A stretch of 64,000 bases of DNA from Aphelocoma coerulescens (lineage: Eukaryota > Chordata > Aves > Passeriformes > Corvidae). Every line of letters starts with the position of its first letter. Position 1 is the first letter of the stretch. Below, in pieces: positions 11,217 through 23,525 of the stretch. Location: the NCBI RefSeq assembly GCF_041296385.1, contig NW_027183520.1, forward strand, positions 248,001 to 312,000, written 5' to 3'. The notes beneath the pieces are model-generated. The model made no database searches. It saw nothing but the letters and a program-made list of their open reading frames with translations, and was not told the origin of the DNA. Position numbers and translations under genes: made by a program.

Positions 11217-13119
11217 TGACTAGGATGCTTCTCAGAAGCAATAAACTCTCTCTTTTCTGCTCCAGAACCTTCAGAATGTAACTCTTTACAATCTCGGCCT
11301 TTTTTTTTCCTCTTTGTCCATATTTTCATTGGTGCTTTCTCTTATTCTTTTTCTGGTGTTATTCTGCTTTATATAAAGTACTGTAGTACTACTCCTAGCA
11401 TTTCTACATGAACATCTACCTTTCTTTTGAAACACAAAGACTTTCAGGAGGCTTCTTCTCTGTGCATTTGAATAAGAACAAGGGGCTGCCCTGACCTTTG
11501 TGTCCAAGGTTTGTTCCTCAGCCCTTCTCTGGCTCTGCAGGGGCAGTGCCTGTGGGCAGAGCTGGAGGGAAGAGACTCTCAGCACAGCAGCACGGCCAGG
11601 GACAATGGCCCTGCCTCTTCCCACCTCTGCTCTTCCCAGCTCCACACTCCCTTTCCCAGCCCTTCTGAGGGTGCAAGGCTGGAGTGCTCGGGCAGCTCGG
11701 TCACTGTCCTGCTGCGTGTCCGTGCTGTGACCACAGGCAGGGACAGGCCACGGGCACTGCTGGGACACAGCCGGGCTCCAGCACAGCAGCTCCATCAGCA
11801 AAGGGCATCTCCTGAGGGCAGGGCAGGAAGGCTTCGCTCTCCTCCAGAGCTGCTGTCAGGAATGTGCCCCAGGAATGCCCTGGCAAAGCAAACCCCAGTG
11901 CCCAGGGGCAGGGGGGAGTGTGCAGGGGGGGCACGCAGCAGTGTCCTGGCACAGCCAGAGCTCCTGGGATGGACCTGAGGGAGCAGCAGAGCAGGGCCTG
12001 GGCTGTGCCTTTGTTCCGGGGACAGCCTGGGAAGGTGCCCTGGGCAAGTGTCCCACACCAGCCCCTGCCACCACCAATCCCAGCACTGGCCTCTGCCCTC
12101 ACCTGCAGGAGGTTGTTTGTCCCTGCACGGAGGGACACCAAGTGCCCAGGCCAGCAGTCCATGTTTGCTCTGTCCTGAGGAGCCTTCAGCAGTGCATCGA
12201 GTAGGTGAGGGGAGATGAACCCGAGTGAGCACAAACACCATCAGCAGCACTCGGGGCTGGCACAATTCCAGGGGCACAAACAGTGCCCTGAGGCCACTTC
12301 ACTCCCAGAGTAATGTCCTCTGGGAAACCATCTGAATTCTTTGCTGGGCTGTGCTGAGAACTGCATGGAGAGAAACATCCAGGGCAGGGAGGCTCCAGGG
12401 AAAGTGCTCAGGACAGCCAAGGGCTGCACAGAGAGACACCGGAGTGGTGGGTCTGTGGGGAGAAATCACAGCTGCCTCCCTTTGGAATCACCCCCAGGAC
12501 CTGGACAGGCCTGTGCTGTGTTCTGGGCACTGACCTGGAACTGAGGGATGTGGAAAAGGCCCTTGGTGTCAGGGATGTTGGGAAGGCTGGGCAGGCACTG
12601 GCATTTGTCCCTCAGGGATTCCATGGGGGTCCTGCCAAGATGAGCTCTGCTCCTCCTTGAAGCCCTTCATGGGCACAGAGGGCTGAGAGACCTTTCCAGG
12701 ACAGGCTCAGGCCAAGGAGCCCTTGAGTCTCTCAGCCCCACGTCGGTGCCTGCTGGAATTCAATCCCCGTCCCCATCCCGCAGCAGCCCCGCATTTCCCT
12801 CCTCCAGCCTTGGTCTCCAGCACAGCCACGGGGGCTCTTGGGGCTCTTGGCTTTTCCTGCAGCCACCGAGGCCGGCTGAGCTCTGCCTTCCCCACACTCA
12901 GCCCTGCCCAGCGCAGGCAATGCACAGAAATTCCCTGTCTGTCCCTGGCCTTGCTGCCAGCCCCGGCAGCGGCTCCGCGGCCCCTCTGTGCCCCGCTGCC
13001 CCAGCCATGGTGCCACAGCCCCTGTGCAGGCCCAGCCCAGGACAGGAGCGCTGCGGGTGGGAACGGCCCCTGGGCCCTGCTGCCCACAGCAGCCTTGGGG
13101 CTCTGCGCTGCTGAGCTTT
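11217..13119. other. No gene recognised, GC-rich intergenic sequence
   Basis: After the OR stop there is AT-rich sequence to about 11480 with an 'aataaa' at 11240, a plausible OR polyadenylation signal. GC-rich sequence follows with open frames on both strands that show no family motif, no consistent splice structure and no start context. Nothing supportable was found. Confidence 0.5.
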
Positions 13120-13504
13120 TGACGGGGTACCCTTCCTTCCCGGAGCAGGGTGAGAGAGCAGAGGAGGCTGCTGTTCTGCTGAGCTCTTTATTTCATAGTC
13201 TCACAGCTTTCTTGAAGGCAGAGTTCGAAGGGGGTTACATGATAAAGGCAAGCAGTGACAGCAAACAGCAGGAAAACACAGCTTCTTCTTCCTCTTCTAT
13301 ATGCTCTATATGCTCTATATATTCTGTATGCTCTATTGTCTATATGCTCTATATATTCTCTGTAGTCTATACTCTATATGCTCTATACTCTAGACTCTAT
13401 ATTTTTTCTTGCAGAAGTGTGGATTATATTTGTTAATTGACCAATAAGATTAACACACAATTCTAGTTTTCCTTTTCTTAACCTATCCTGGTCTAATTCT
13501 AACA
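13120..13504 (-). mobile_element. Candidate solo LTR
   Basis: Read on the minus strand, the segment starts TGTTAGAATT and ends CCCGTCA, carries a TA-rich stretch in the middle and an AATAAA about 70 bases before the end, and is about 385 bp long. These are LTR-like features. No target-site duplication was found at these borders, so the ends may be wrong, or the element may be an unrelated repeat. Confidence 0.35.
13295..13405. repeat. Low-complexity TA-rich repeat (ctatatg-type)
   Basis: Irregular tandem copies of 'tctatatgctctata' and variants such as 'tattctgtatgctc'. It lies inside the candidate LTR. Confidence 0.8.
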
Positions 13505-16500
13505 GTCGTAAGCCTTACACCAGTGTTACACAGGTATTACACAGATTTGCAGATGCAGTTTCTATCAGCTCTTATTGTTTATGTGAACACTCCATCTAAA
13601 AAATGTGAACAGTGTCATTCTATCCATATTTTGTCTAAAGTAAAGAATTCTGTGAAAAGGTAACACTGCTGCAGTAAGAACTGTGTTTAAGGTCTCTGCT
13701 GCAGCTTTTCAATGTTTCAGGCACTCCGCATATATTTCTACTAAAGGTTAAAATATCTATATTTCTATTTCACTTTGGTGTGACTTCATGTATCTCAGCT
13801 TGTCCAAAGGTTTTAATTCAACCCCTGTGCTTTGGCTTCCCTCTGGGCCTGAGTCCAGAGGAGCTTTCACTCCAACAAAACAGAACACTACAAGAAAAAT
13901 AAATGGAGTGGGAACTCAAGAGAGATTAAATTTTCTCTGATTCAACTCAAGGATTAATGCCATAGACTTCTGAGTGGAAGAATAATTAATTCATTCTCCT
14001 TAAGACAATAAATCAAGAGAATAAATCAGACTTTTGTATCAGGTCTGAGGGAGTAGATTGCATCCAACACAAGTTTTTCCTGTATGATTTTTATTTTATT
14101 TTTTATTTTCTCAGGAGGTTGTATCAAGGCAGAAGAATTAAATTCAAGGTATTTGTAGCAAAGAGGTCTCTGCTGAACTGATTTTCCCAAATAAACATAT
14201 CCCTTACCCCATATTCCATGACGGTAAGATTTTTTAATTTTGGACTCTAGTATATTGTACTGTATGTGTATTCAGAATACTTTGCAACAGTTAAATTTGC
14301 TTAAATTTAACTTCAGACATTTACTTAATTTTAAGAATTCACCTAATTTCAGCCATCTTTTAAAAAAGTATTTTCACACTTTTTTTTTTTTGGTCTGTTA
14401 CCTTTTCTGTGAGGAGGATCATCATTTGGGTTTTCTCTTGGTGCCTCACTAATGCACTCTCAGAGCCATGCTCTGTGTTATTAATGTAGTAGTGGTCCGG
14501 GGTTCATGGATGGCTACTGCAGGAAACTTGATGGCCAGTAGTGAAAACAGCAAAAATAATGATGAGAGGAGCCACAGACGTTGTGATGTCTGAGAACTGT
14601 GAACTGCCAAAATCAAAAGGTCAGTACTCCTCTGGTTCAGAATGTCCTTCAGTTGGAGCTGGAACATACTTTGGGCTAAGAGCCTGAGCACAAGAGGCTG
14701 TAGCACCTATTTTGTTGAGCACTTCCCTATTTCCCTACTCCATACTCCACTGCATTCCAGCATGTGATTTGCTGAGCTGTAGAATGTCCCTGAGTGGTAT
14801 GATTGCCTGGAATGCTTGAAAATTTGGCTTCACATTCCTCAGTTTCTTTTCAGCATTTTCTCTGTTCCCCTCATTGCCTCACACCAGCCCCTGTTTTACT
14901 TCTAGATGGAGAACAAGGTTACAAAATACAACTTCTCTTCCTGTGTACTTTGAGGGGTTCTCACCTGTAATAATAAATGAAATAGCTTTCATTCCTTTTG
15001 ATTCCTCCTGGTATGATGCAAAGAAAGGAAAGGTAGCTGGAACTATGGCTTTTTGGGGTGGCTGTTATACCAGACCCCTGGATCTGTATTAGGGATATTC
15101 GTGTTGTCCAGACTGTCTCAGCAGAAAGAGGGAGGAGTGGAATGTTAATGTCAGGAGCTCATCCCTGTCCGTGATTTATTAAAAGAAGCCTGGCTTCATG
15201 TCTTAGGCCCTGAATTAAATACCTGCAGTTTGGCTGCATGAGTGTGTATCAATGTATCCCACTTCTGTGCAATGTCTGAAGGCCAGGGAACTGCCTTTGT
15301 TACCTCTCCTACTGGCACTGCTACAGGAGAAGGAAAGAAATCCAACTAATTTTTAATCAGCTAACGTGTCCCTTTTGGATACAGAATTCACTGAGAGCCA
15401 TAAATACAGTGCATGGCTTCAATAAAGCACAAACGTGAATTTTAAACCACACCTGGAGCTGATGTTGCTTGGACTGAATGTGTGCACAGCCCAATGTTTC
15501 TCCTCATCGTCCCTATTATGAATTTCTGCCATTTTTCCTCTTCATTCCTGTCTGAACAAAAGCAGACTTTGTGCCACTGAGTTGAGAACATCCTTCTCAG
15601 GCTTCAGGAAACTGCCCCATCTCTTTGTTCACCATCTCGAGTGCTTTTCTCGCTCCGAGAGGATGGTAACACCACAGGGACTCGTGTACTGACTGTGAGC
15701 AGCAAGCTTTGGCCCTGGTGAAACTGAAGGACCATAAGGCAAGGCAGGAATTTGTTAAGAAGTTCTCACTAATCCCTGGATTTGAGGGAATGATGGAATA
15801 AACGGCAAACCTTTTGCTTCAGGCACTGGAGCAGATGATTTTTCTAACAAATAATATTGTTTTGAGTGTTACTGAGCTCATTCACGTTGTGAGGGACTTT
15901 TTCTTTAAAAAACCATTGATTTCTTTGTACCTGAATAGCACAGCTTTTGAACAGCTGGGTGCTTTTGTGTTCCTTCTCCCGTTTATGATGTCAGTGTGCC
16001 TTTTACTGCATATCCAAGGACAGCTTTTAATTTTTCTCATTTTTAGCTTCACTTCCTAGTTTTTACAGTTAAGTGCATTTTTTATGTTGTAGGTCACCTG
16101 TCACATTTCCCTCGGGCAGTATCTGTACACTGCAAGTAATTCAGCCTCTCTCTTTCTGTTTCCTCTCATGCTAATGGCTGGGAGATGTTACCTGGGTTAG
16201 CCAGGCTAAGGAACATCCTGTTCTTGCCTGATTTTCTTTAGCTGAGAATCCTCTGGCTATCTCACTGCTCCTTGGAGTATCATGTTGCTCTGGGTTCTGC
16301 AGATAGTTATCTGAGGTGTGAACTGGCCAGATGAATTGCTGCCCTTTGTAAATGGCTCTGTTTAAATTTCTGTGCTATCTTGGACACCGCTTAAGGTGTT
16401 GGGTCCTTCTTGCTTCAGGTGCTGTAAATGGGAAGATGAGAAATTCCTTCCCATCACTGATGAAAGTCCTGGCCAATCTCCATATCAGGGCAGATCTGTA

Positions 16501-17945
16501 ATGTGATGAATTTCCTTTGCTGCAGCATCTGTGCCAGCTTTTCTCCCTTGTGTTTGATTGTTTATAACATACACAGATATATGTTTTACTTCGGGAAAAT
16601 TTGGGAGCATGGTGTGTTCATACCTACTCGGTAACATATTTTCAGTACATATAACACGTGAATGGAAAAAGGGAAGTGCAGCACAATGAGTGTGTTTTGG
16701 GTATCTCCTGCAGATGTTGAATCTGTCCACAAGAAGAGATTTTTAAGAAAGTTTTATTAATGAACATTGCACCATTACTTTTTTTATGCTTGCAGCTGCT
16801 AAGAGGGAAGGAAAGTCCCATGTCTCTCTTACACTTGTTGAAACACAGCATGATTTGTTGGTGTATATAAATTTAAGCTAGCTATTTCTCATTTGACTTC
16901 ATTTTGCTTTGTGCCAAGGTCCTCTGGAGTAACTGAAACAAAAGTAAAATGTCTGTTCTGATGTAATGATTGAATAAAATGTAAAAGGATAGCAAGTCAA
17001 ATTAGATCCCCTTGCTGCTCATTGCCAGGAAGAGCTGGTTCATTAGACCAAAGCAGGATGGAAGTGATGAGCAATGTGCTTGCTTAAAGGATTCCTCTCT
17101 TGAGAGGGTGATGGTGTCACCTGGATCCTTGCAATCATCATCTGCTGCTTGCTGACAGCCTCTGAGGAACAAGCCTCAATGTCATCTGACCTGTCTGTGA
17201 CCCATCGGCCTCGGGAAACAGCTGCTTTCTCTCATGCTGCACTGGTTTGGAAAGGAAGGAAGAGGCAGGAAATTTGTGACTTTCACCTGTGTGAGTGCCT
17301 TGGTGGGAACAAGATTGTGTCTTTTTAGGTAAGAAAGCATGTCTCTCTCTCTTAAAAAGCCTGGTGCTTGTTATCTTTGCTAAGCAATTGCAAAGAACCA
17401 ATGAAATAGAGAGAGTGTTGTGGTGGATATTAACTTTTAATGAGCTTACAGAATAGAGCCTCTCATAATTGGAATTCCTTAGCTCTACATAGATATTGAA
17501 AATAAGAATGTAGTGAAGTTGCTATATACGCTAGCAGATGATTTCCAAACACTTCAACCCAAAGGATTTAAAATTTATTATGCTAAGAAATTGCTTGGGA
17601 CGTGCAACTCTTAGACAGTAACTACATTTCATGCTAAGTAGACATCATCTGGTTATGTTGAAATGTAAAGACTCAACTGGGGTCTTGCTGAAAGCAGTGG
17701 TAGAAGTACTGTTGGCTTCGCTAAACGCAGACCTGGGCCAGTGGGAACGATCCTGGTGCTGGGAGACAACAAGGTCTGCATGGAGGCGGGGGTGGGGGAA
17801 ATCACGGTCAGGGGTTGGCCGCAGTATTTTAAGAACTATAAAGGACTTGGAATGGCCTGGGAAATTCTGTTCCGGGTAGAGATGATGATGGGATGGGTCA
17901 GCATTTAGGAAATGCTGATTAAATGAAGGGCACGTAGGGAGTTGA
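13505..17945. other. No gene recognised, AT-rich intergenic sequence
   Basis: Low-GC, apparently single-copy sequence that has no counterpart in the inverted material to the right. Open frames are short (under 90 codons) and without motifs. No LTR, LINE reverse transcriptase motif or tandem repeat was identified by eye. Confidence 0.5.
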
Positions 17946-18164
17946 AGACATTGTGTTAAGGTGAGGAACAAGACCGGGACACCGCGCTGGGGCCCCGCGC
18001 ACTTTTCAAGCCCGGCCGCCCCCACGGGCCGGGCCCCGCGGCTCCCGCTGCCGCCCCCCAGCACGGGGCTGTGTCCCAGACCCCCCGCTCCAGCCCGAGG
18101 TTTGGGGGCGGCAGCGGAGCTGCTGGACGGAGGACGGCTGGATGAGCAGGAGCGGGAGGAAGAG

Positions 18165-18310
18165 GAGGGATAAAGGGGGAGGAGCGGGAGGAAGAGGTGG
18201 GACAGAAGGAGCAGGAAGAGGAGCTTCCACGTGCATCCATCGCTCTCTGTGTCCGCAGCTCTCGGCTCCGGGAGCATCGTTCCCCTCATCCCGCAGGTGA
18301 CCGGGGAGGG
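18165..18310 (+). other. Possible small untranslated exon, one of a local pair
   Basis: A purine-rich 'ggaggagcgggaggaag' stretch, then 'tgtccgcag', about 38 bases, then 'gcaggtga'. The same arrangement recurs at 19280-19430, and inverted near 45600-45740. The 'cag ... gcag/gtga' layout could be acceptor, mini-exon and donor of a leader exon for the downstream ZNF gene. It could equally be a non-functional duplicated block. Confidence 0.3.
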
Positions 18311-18703
18311 GCAGCTCGCCTGCGGGGTATCCGCCAGCTCCGAGGGAGTTTTGGGGCACCCCTAATCCTGAGGGGGCGGTGCTGGCAGCGGGGGACACGT
18401 GGCTCCGGCACCTCTGGCCCCAGCTGAGCCCCCCCCGCCCCCAGCGCCCCCCGGAGCGGAATTTGGGGAGGGGGAGGTGGGGGCGGCCAGGCCGGGCCCC
18501 CCCGCGCTGTCCCGGCGGGGGCCGAGTGCGGGCGGGAGCCCCGCGGGGCCCGGCCCTGCCCGGGCACGGCTGATGCCGCCCGCCCGCGCTCCGCACTGGT
18601 CCGGACTGGTGCTCCCAGTGCCGTGCGGGGCGGGGCCGCTCTGGGGACCCCCCAGGGCACAGCGCGGCTGCTTTGGGGCTGTCGGCAGCGCCCGGCGCTG
18701 GGC

Positions 18704-18774
18704 ATGGGGCGTGTGGGGGCAGCTGGGGCCGCACTGGTGGCACTGGTGGTGCTGGGAGCCCCCCCGGCCGCGGG
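18704..18774 (+). pseudogene. MHC class II B exon 1 (leader peptide), isolated
   Basis: ATG at 18704 opens a 24-codon leader starting MGRVGAAGAALVALVV and ending PPAAG, followed directly by GTGAGC, a good splice donor. The alternating small and hydrophobic residues and the PPAAG end are those of bird MHC class II beta signal peptides. No beta-1 or beta-2 exon follows: the next coding sequence downstream is the ZNF gene at 20224. The donor at 18775 would leave a phase that differs from the copy at 44741-44824. Either an orphan exon of a broken MHC gene or a leader reused by a neighbouring transcript. The family call rests on the leader alone. Confidence 0.6.
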
Positions 18775-19429
18775 GTGAGCGGTGAGAAGGGGGGCGGGTC
18801 CCCAAATTGAGCGAAATGGGGAATGGAACCCCCAAAGTGAGCAGGAGGGGCCTGGAACTCCCAAAACCAAGGCCGGGGGAGGGGAGATGGGGATTGGGGA
18901 TGGGGAAGATGCAGAAGGGGGGGGGGGGAAGAGGGGGCTGGGACCTCCAAGCAAAGCGGGAGGGGGATGGGACACCCAAATTGAGCTGGAATGGGGCTGT
19001 GAATTGGGGGAACGCTGAGAAAGGGGAGGAGAGGGGAGGGAAAGGTGGGGTTGGGACAGCAGAAGAGCGGTTCCATGGGGGTGCAGCCCTGTCCCCCAGC
19101 ACCTGAGCCCTGGAGCGATTCCCTGGGGCTCTGGGGAAGGGAGGGATCCACACTGGGGGGGTCCCCAACCCCCCTGTCCATCCCTGGGGCTGATCGGGGG
19201 CTTCCCCCACACAGCAGCCGGTGCTGTGGCAGCCATGGGGCAGAGGGGGTGGGAAAGGGGGGGCAGCGTGGGAGTGGAGGAGGAGCGGGAGGAAGAGGAG
19301 GGAGAGAGGAGGAGGAGGAGCTGGAGAACCACGAGGTTCCACCGCCCACCCACTGTGTCCGCAGCACCCCCAGCCCCGGTAGCATCTTCCCCCCCATCCT
19401 GCAGGTGAGCGGGGAGGGGGAGCTCACCC

Positions 19430-20060
19430 CAAATCTATCGGTGGGTCAGCAGGAGGGGTTTTATTGGAGGGGTGTTTGGAGCTTGCAGATTCTGGAATCG
19501 AGCCCCAGATGTCCTTGCATGTCCCTGGGAGGGATTTTTGGGCCAGAGGGGATATGTGGATCTTGCAGGACTCCAAAGCTGAGCCATAATTGCTCCTTGG
19601 GGGCCTTGGGTGGTCCATGTGAGGATCGCCCGGTCCTGGCGGGGTTGGACATTGGCTTTGGGGATCCCCAGGAGAGCTGGGGGCTGGAACATGGGACCCC
19701 TGGAGCGGGGAGAGCAGAGAGGGACGATACCAGAGCTGGGGGACCCCCAAGAGCCTGGAGGGGTGGGGGGGCCTGGAGATGAGGCAGGGCTGGGACCTCC
19801 CAGCCCTAAAAGGGGCGGTGAGGAGAGGGGGGAGCCCCAAGTGCCTGGAGTGGAGTGAGGCTGAAGAGGGGACCCTGGGACCTCTGGGAGCCAAAGCAGA
19901 ATCAGGAAAAAAAGGGACCTGTGGGACCCCCAAAACCCCCCAGCATCCCTAAGCAGGACCCCGGAGAGGGGGATCCCCAGGACCCACGGGACCCCCAGCA
20001 GCCCTGACAAGGGGGACCCCCAGAACCCCAAAGTGAGGAGACTGGAAAGGGGGAACTCCT
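19430..20060. repeat. Degenerate 'gggacccccag' minisatellite
   Basis: Imperfect repeats of 'gggacccccagnaccc' with irregular spacing of 30-45 bases, lying in the spacer between the leader exon and the ZNF gene. A related, longer block lies at 42770-43400 in the right arm. Confidence 0.55.
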
Positions 20061-20223
20061 GGAGGCTTTTTTTGGAGTCACCCTTGATTTTTTGTTGGTT
20101 TTATGGACATCAGGTACCCGGTGACTTCTAGAGGTGGACTTGGGCAGGAGGAAGCCCCAACCCAACACACTCATCCCTTGTTTCTCCCCAAACCAGGATT
20201 TCCCATTCCCAAGCCTTGGCTGG

Positions 20224-21384
20224 ATGGAGGAGGAGGCTGCGAGGAAGAGGAAGATGCCCCGGGAGTCCCAGGCAGGTGAGGAGGAAGTCAGTGCCCCTTT
20301 CCCCCTCTCTCCTGCTCCATCTCCCAGCCCAGCATCGCCCCCGGCTGCAGGACAACCCCGCTGCCGACGCCGTCCTGCCGGGGACGGACTGGGGGGATCT
20401 CCTTCCCCTTCCCTGTGGCACGGAGGCAAATCCCATCCTCTCCTTGTCCTTCCTCCCCCAGACAAGGAGCTGAGCAGGGAGCCCAGGGAGGACAAATCCC
20501 TGCAGCAGAACCTGGTGGAAGAGGCCGTTTTGAGCGGCTCCACGGCTCAGGAATCCAACAGGGAGGAAAAGCCCCGGAGATCCCGCAGGAGGAGGGGCTG
20601 CAAACGCAGCCCAGGGTGCTCTGAGGAGGAAAGACCCACCCTGTGCCGGGAAGGCGGCCGGAGATCCAGCCAGAGGTCAGAGCTGGTGGTTCATGAGCAG
20701 CTTCACAATGGGGAGAAGCCCCACAAGTGTGGGGAATGTGGGAAGAGCTTCAGCTGGAGCTCCCACCTGATCGACCACCAGAGGATCCACACCGGGGAGA
20801 GGCCCTACGAGTGTGGGGAATGTGGGAAGAGCTTCAGCCACAGCTCCAACCTGATCCGCCACCAGCGCATCCACACTGGGGAGAAGCCCTATGAGTGTTC
20901 CGAGTGTGGGAAGAGGTTTCAGAGCAGCTCCAATCTCCTCCTGCACCAGCGCATTCACACGGATGAGAGGCCCTTCCGCTGCCCTGACTGCAGGAAGGGC
21001 TTCAAACAAAACTCCCACCTCATCACCCACCGGCGCATCCACACGAGGGAGAGGCCCTACGAGTGTCCTCAGTGTGGGAAGAGCTTCTCAGAGAGCTCCT
21101 CCTTGATCCGCCACCAGCACATCCACACCGGGGAGAGGCCCTACGAGTGTCCCCAGTGTGGGAAGAGGTTTCACACCAGCTCCACTCTCCTCCGGCACCA
21201 GCGGATTCACACGGATGAGAGGCCCTTCCGCTGCCCTGACTGCAGGAAGGGCTTCAACCGCAGCTCCCACCTCGTCACCCACCAGCGCATCCACACCGGG
21301 GAGAGGCCCTACGAGTGTCCCCAGTGTGGGAAGAGCTTCTCAGACAGCTGTAACTTGACCAGACACCAACGGAGGCACCGCTAA
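20224..21384 (+). CDS. C2H2 zinc-finger protein, eight fingers (two coding exons)
   Basis: Likely DNA-binding nuclear regulator. ATG 20224 (residues [11 protein letters not shown]) starts a 52-base exon ending at 20275 before GTGAGG. The second exon begins at 20462 after 'tcccccag' and ends at TAA 21384, giving 324 residues. The N-terminal ~115 residues are acidic/basic linker without a KRAB or SCAN domain. Eight consecutive fingers follow, each CX2CX12HX3H with TGERPY/TDERPF-type linkers; the [10 protein letters not shown] finger is first. Fingers beginning CPDCRKGF alternate with CPQC/CSEC types. The 186-base intron is a multiple of three and stop-free, so an intron-retained product is also open. 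Upstream sequence is open with no ATG. The family is multicopy in passerines; the target DNA is unknown. Confidence 0.85.
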   Translation: MEEEAARKRKMPRESQAGEEEVSAPFPLSPAPSPSPASPPAAGQPRCRRRPAGDGLGGSPSPSLWHGGKSHPLLVLPPPDKELSREPREDKSLQQNLVEEAVLSGSTAQESNREEKPRRSRRRRGCKRSPGCSEEERPTLCREGGRRSSQRSELVVHEQLHNGEKPHKCGECGKSFSWSSHLIDHQRIHTGERPYECGECGKSFSHSSNLIRHQRIHTGEKPYECSECGKRFQSSSNLLLHQRIHTDERPFRCPDCRKGFKQNSHLITHRRIHTRERPYECPQCGKSFSESSSLIRHQHIHTGERPYECPQCGKRFHTSSTLLRHQRIHTDERPFRCPDCRKGFNRSSHLVTHQRIHTGERPYECPQCGKSFSDSCNLTRHQRRHR

Positions 21385-21470
21385 GGGAAGCCCTGCAAGT
21401 GCCCCAATTGCGGGAAGAGCTTTGTCCTCTGCTCCAACTTCATCTCCCATCAGAGGACCCACGTTGGGAA
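21385..21470 (+). pseudogene. Ninth C2H2 finger stranded after the ZNF stop
   Basis: Directly after TAA, and in the same frame, the sequence encodes a further finger (CPNCGKSF ... SHQRTH) with all four metal ligands in register. It is not part of the predicted protein unless the stop is read through. The copy at 41290-41375 has the same arrangement, so the stop predates the duplication. Confidence 0.7.
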
Positions 21471-23100
21471 GAGCCCTGGTGACCCACATTCCCTGTGATC
21501 CAGGTTGGGAAGACCCCTGGCTGGTGCTCTCCACGTTCTCCTGGATCCCCGTAGGCACCTGGGTGAACGCAGGGGCAGGAACATCCATCGGGGCTCAGAT
21601 CAACATTGGAGATTCATTGGGAAGAGCTGATTTTTTACCTTTACAACCTAAAAATTTTCATCTCTTCTGTCCAATTGTTTCTTCTGGTGGTATCAAGCAC
21701 CCCTGGATAATCTTGGAGATCTTCTGCAGCGTAAGTAATTTCTGTGTTAATCCTACTGAAAAAATCAAAATTGGAGTAAAAATAAAGAAATTAAACAAAG
21801 AAGTCTAAAGAAGCACCATTTTACCAGAATTTGGGGGTGAATTTGGGGTTCAGGGGAATATTTGGGAGGATCTGAGTGTTGTGGGGCCACAAAGCCAGGC
21901 AGATTGGGGCCACCATCTCACAAGTGTGCTGGCAGAACGTGTCCACCTGAGCCCATCTGTTCTCCAGGAATTCCAGTTGTCTGTCCCAGTCCCTGCCCTG
22001 CATCTCCCCCTTTGGGGTGTGACCTCCAAAGTGCCCAAATCGCTGCTGAAGTGCCTGAGCTGCTCTGGGCTGTGGATGTTCCTGTCCCCCAGCCTGTCCC
22101 GGTCGGTGCCATGGGGGGTGGGAGGAGGCCTGGGGGCTCCTTGGGGGACTGGGAGGGGCTTTTGTGGCTGCCAGCTCTGCCAGCTGCCAGCGGGGACACA
22201 AAGGGCAGCTCCGAGCTGCGGCCGCTGCGCTGCGGCCGCACAAACGCAGCGCCCGCAGAGCTCCAGGGCAAGGTCCTGGCCCTGTCTCGGGGCTGGGCCG
22301 GGGCCAGCGGCAGAAAATCAACTTGCAGCTCGGGCCCCGCAGCAGGGAGGAGCAGCAATTGCTGGGGGAGAGAGACTCTTGCCAAGGGCCTGCGGGGCCG
22401 GGCCCCAGGGAACGGCTTCCCGCTGCCCGAGGGCAGGCTGAGATGGGATGTGGGGCAGCAATGGTTCCCTGGCAGGGCGCTCAGGGCCTGGCACAGGCTG
22501 GCCCGAGAAGCTGCGGCTGCCCCCGCATCCCTGCAAGTGTCCCAGGCCGGCTCGGCCATTGGGGCTTCCTGCCCAGGAGGGCTGGGCTGGGCTGGGGCTG
22601 CTGAGGGCGGGATGGGCTCTGGCTGAGCCAGCTGAAGGCTGCGCATGATGAGGCCGGGGGGACCCCGTTGCCGAGTGGGTTCTGGGGTATCCCACATTCC
22701 TGAAGGGATTTTAGGGTATGTCCCATTCCTGAGGCATTTTTGGGGTGCCCCCCAATGCTTAGGGAGGGGTTCTGAGAGGGGGGCTCTGGTGCTTGGAAGG
22801 GGGAGCTATTGTCAGGGAGCTGGGGAGCCCATTTTGGGAAGGATGCTGCTGTTTCTGGCAATGTTGAGAGGTTCTGAATGGGCTGTGGGGCCCTGGCTGT
22901 CATTTTGGGACTTGAGGTGAGCCCATGGGCACAGCAAGGGCTGAGGAGAGGTTCCAAGCTCCCATTTGGGATGGAGGGATTGAGCGGGTGCCTCCAATAA
23001 ACTCAATCCCAGCCCCAATGTGTCGATGGCAGCCCCAAATGGCTCGATCCGTCAGCCCCAAGGCCTGGCTGTGGGGAGTCAGGAGCCACAGAAGGGGAAT
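21471..23100. other. Non-coding part of segment D
   Basis: 3' flank of the ZNF gene with AT-rich sequence to about 21810, then GC-rich sequence. It is matched in reverse by 38260-39110 and 40620-41290. No gene motif was found. Polypyrimidine and 'ctgcag' stretches give long but featureless open frames. Confidence 0.5.
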
Positions 23101-23107
23101 TGGTGTC

Positions 23108-23221
23108 CAGGAGGGTGGGATGGGGTGGGATGGGATGGGATGGGATGGGGTGGGATGGGATGGGATGGGATGGGATGGGATGGGATGGGATGGGATGGGA
23201 TGGGATGGGATGGGATGGGGG
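23108..23221 (+). repeat. (TGGGA)n microsatellite
   Basis: About 22 copies of the pentamer, with occasional 'tgggg'. The corresponding place in the inverted copy (38221-38256) has only about seven copies, so the tract has expanded or contracted since duplication. Confidence 0.95.
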
Positions 23222-23525
23222 TGGCATCATGGGGGTGGGATGAAGTTTGGGATTGATGGGGTGGTTTGAACACTTGGAGTGGGGCACTCCAGGGAGGAAA
23301 ACCAGGAGCTGCTTTTGGGGAGGCACCTGCTGCTTTTTGACAATTTTGGGGCCTCTAAGTGGCTTCTGGGAGGTTGCAGTGAATTTGGGGAAAGTGCCAT
23401 AAACCCCCCACAATTTGGGGGGCTGAGGTGAAATCCCCACATTTTGGGAGGGTGAGAGGACCCTAATTGGGAGGGGATCCTGCTGCTTTGCACCCCTTCA
23501 ATGGGGTGAGAAGTGGCTTGTGAGG

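Noticed and set aside
18006..19427. Minus-strand frames of 326-473 codons opposite the MHC leader exon
   Set aside because: Proline/serine low-complexity translation of GC-rich sequence in three overlapping frames at once; no start context or motif.
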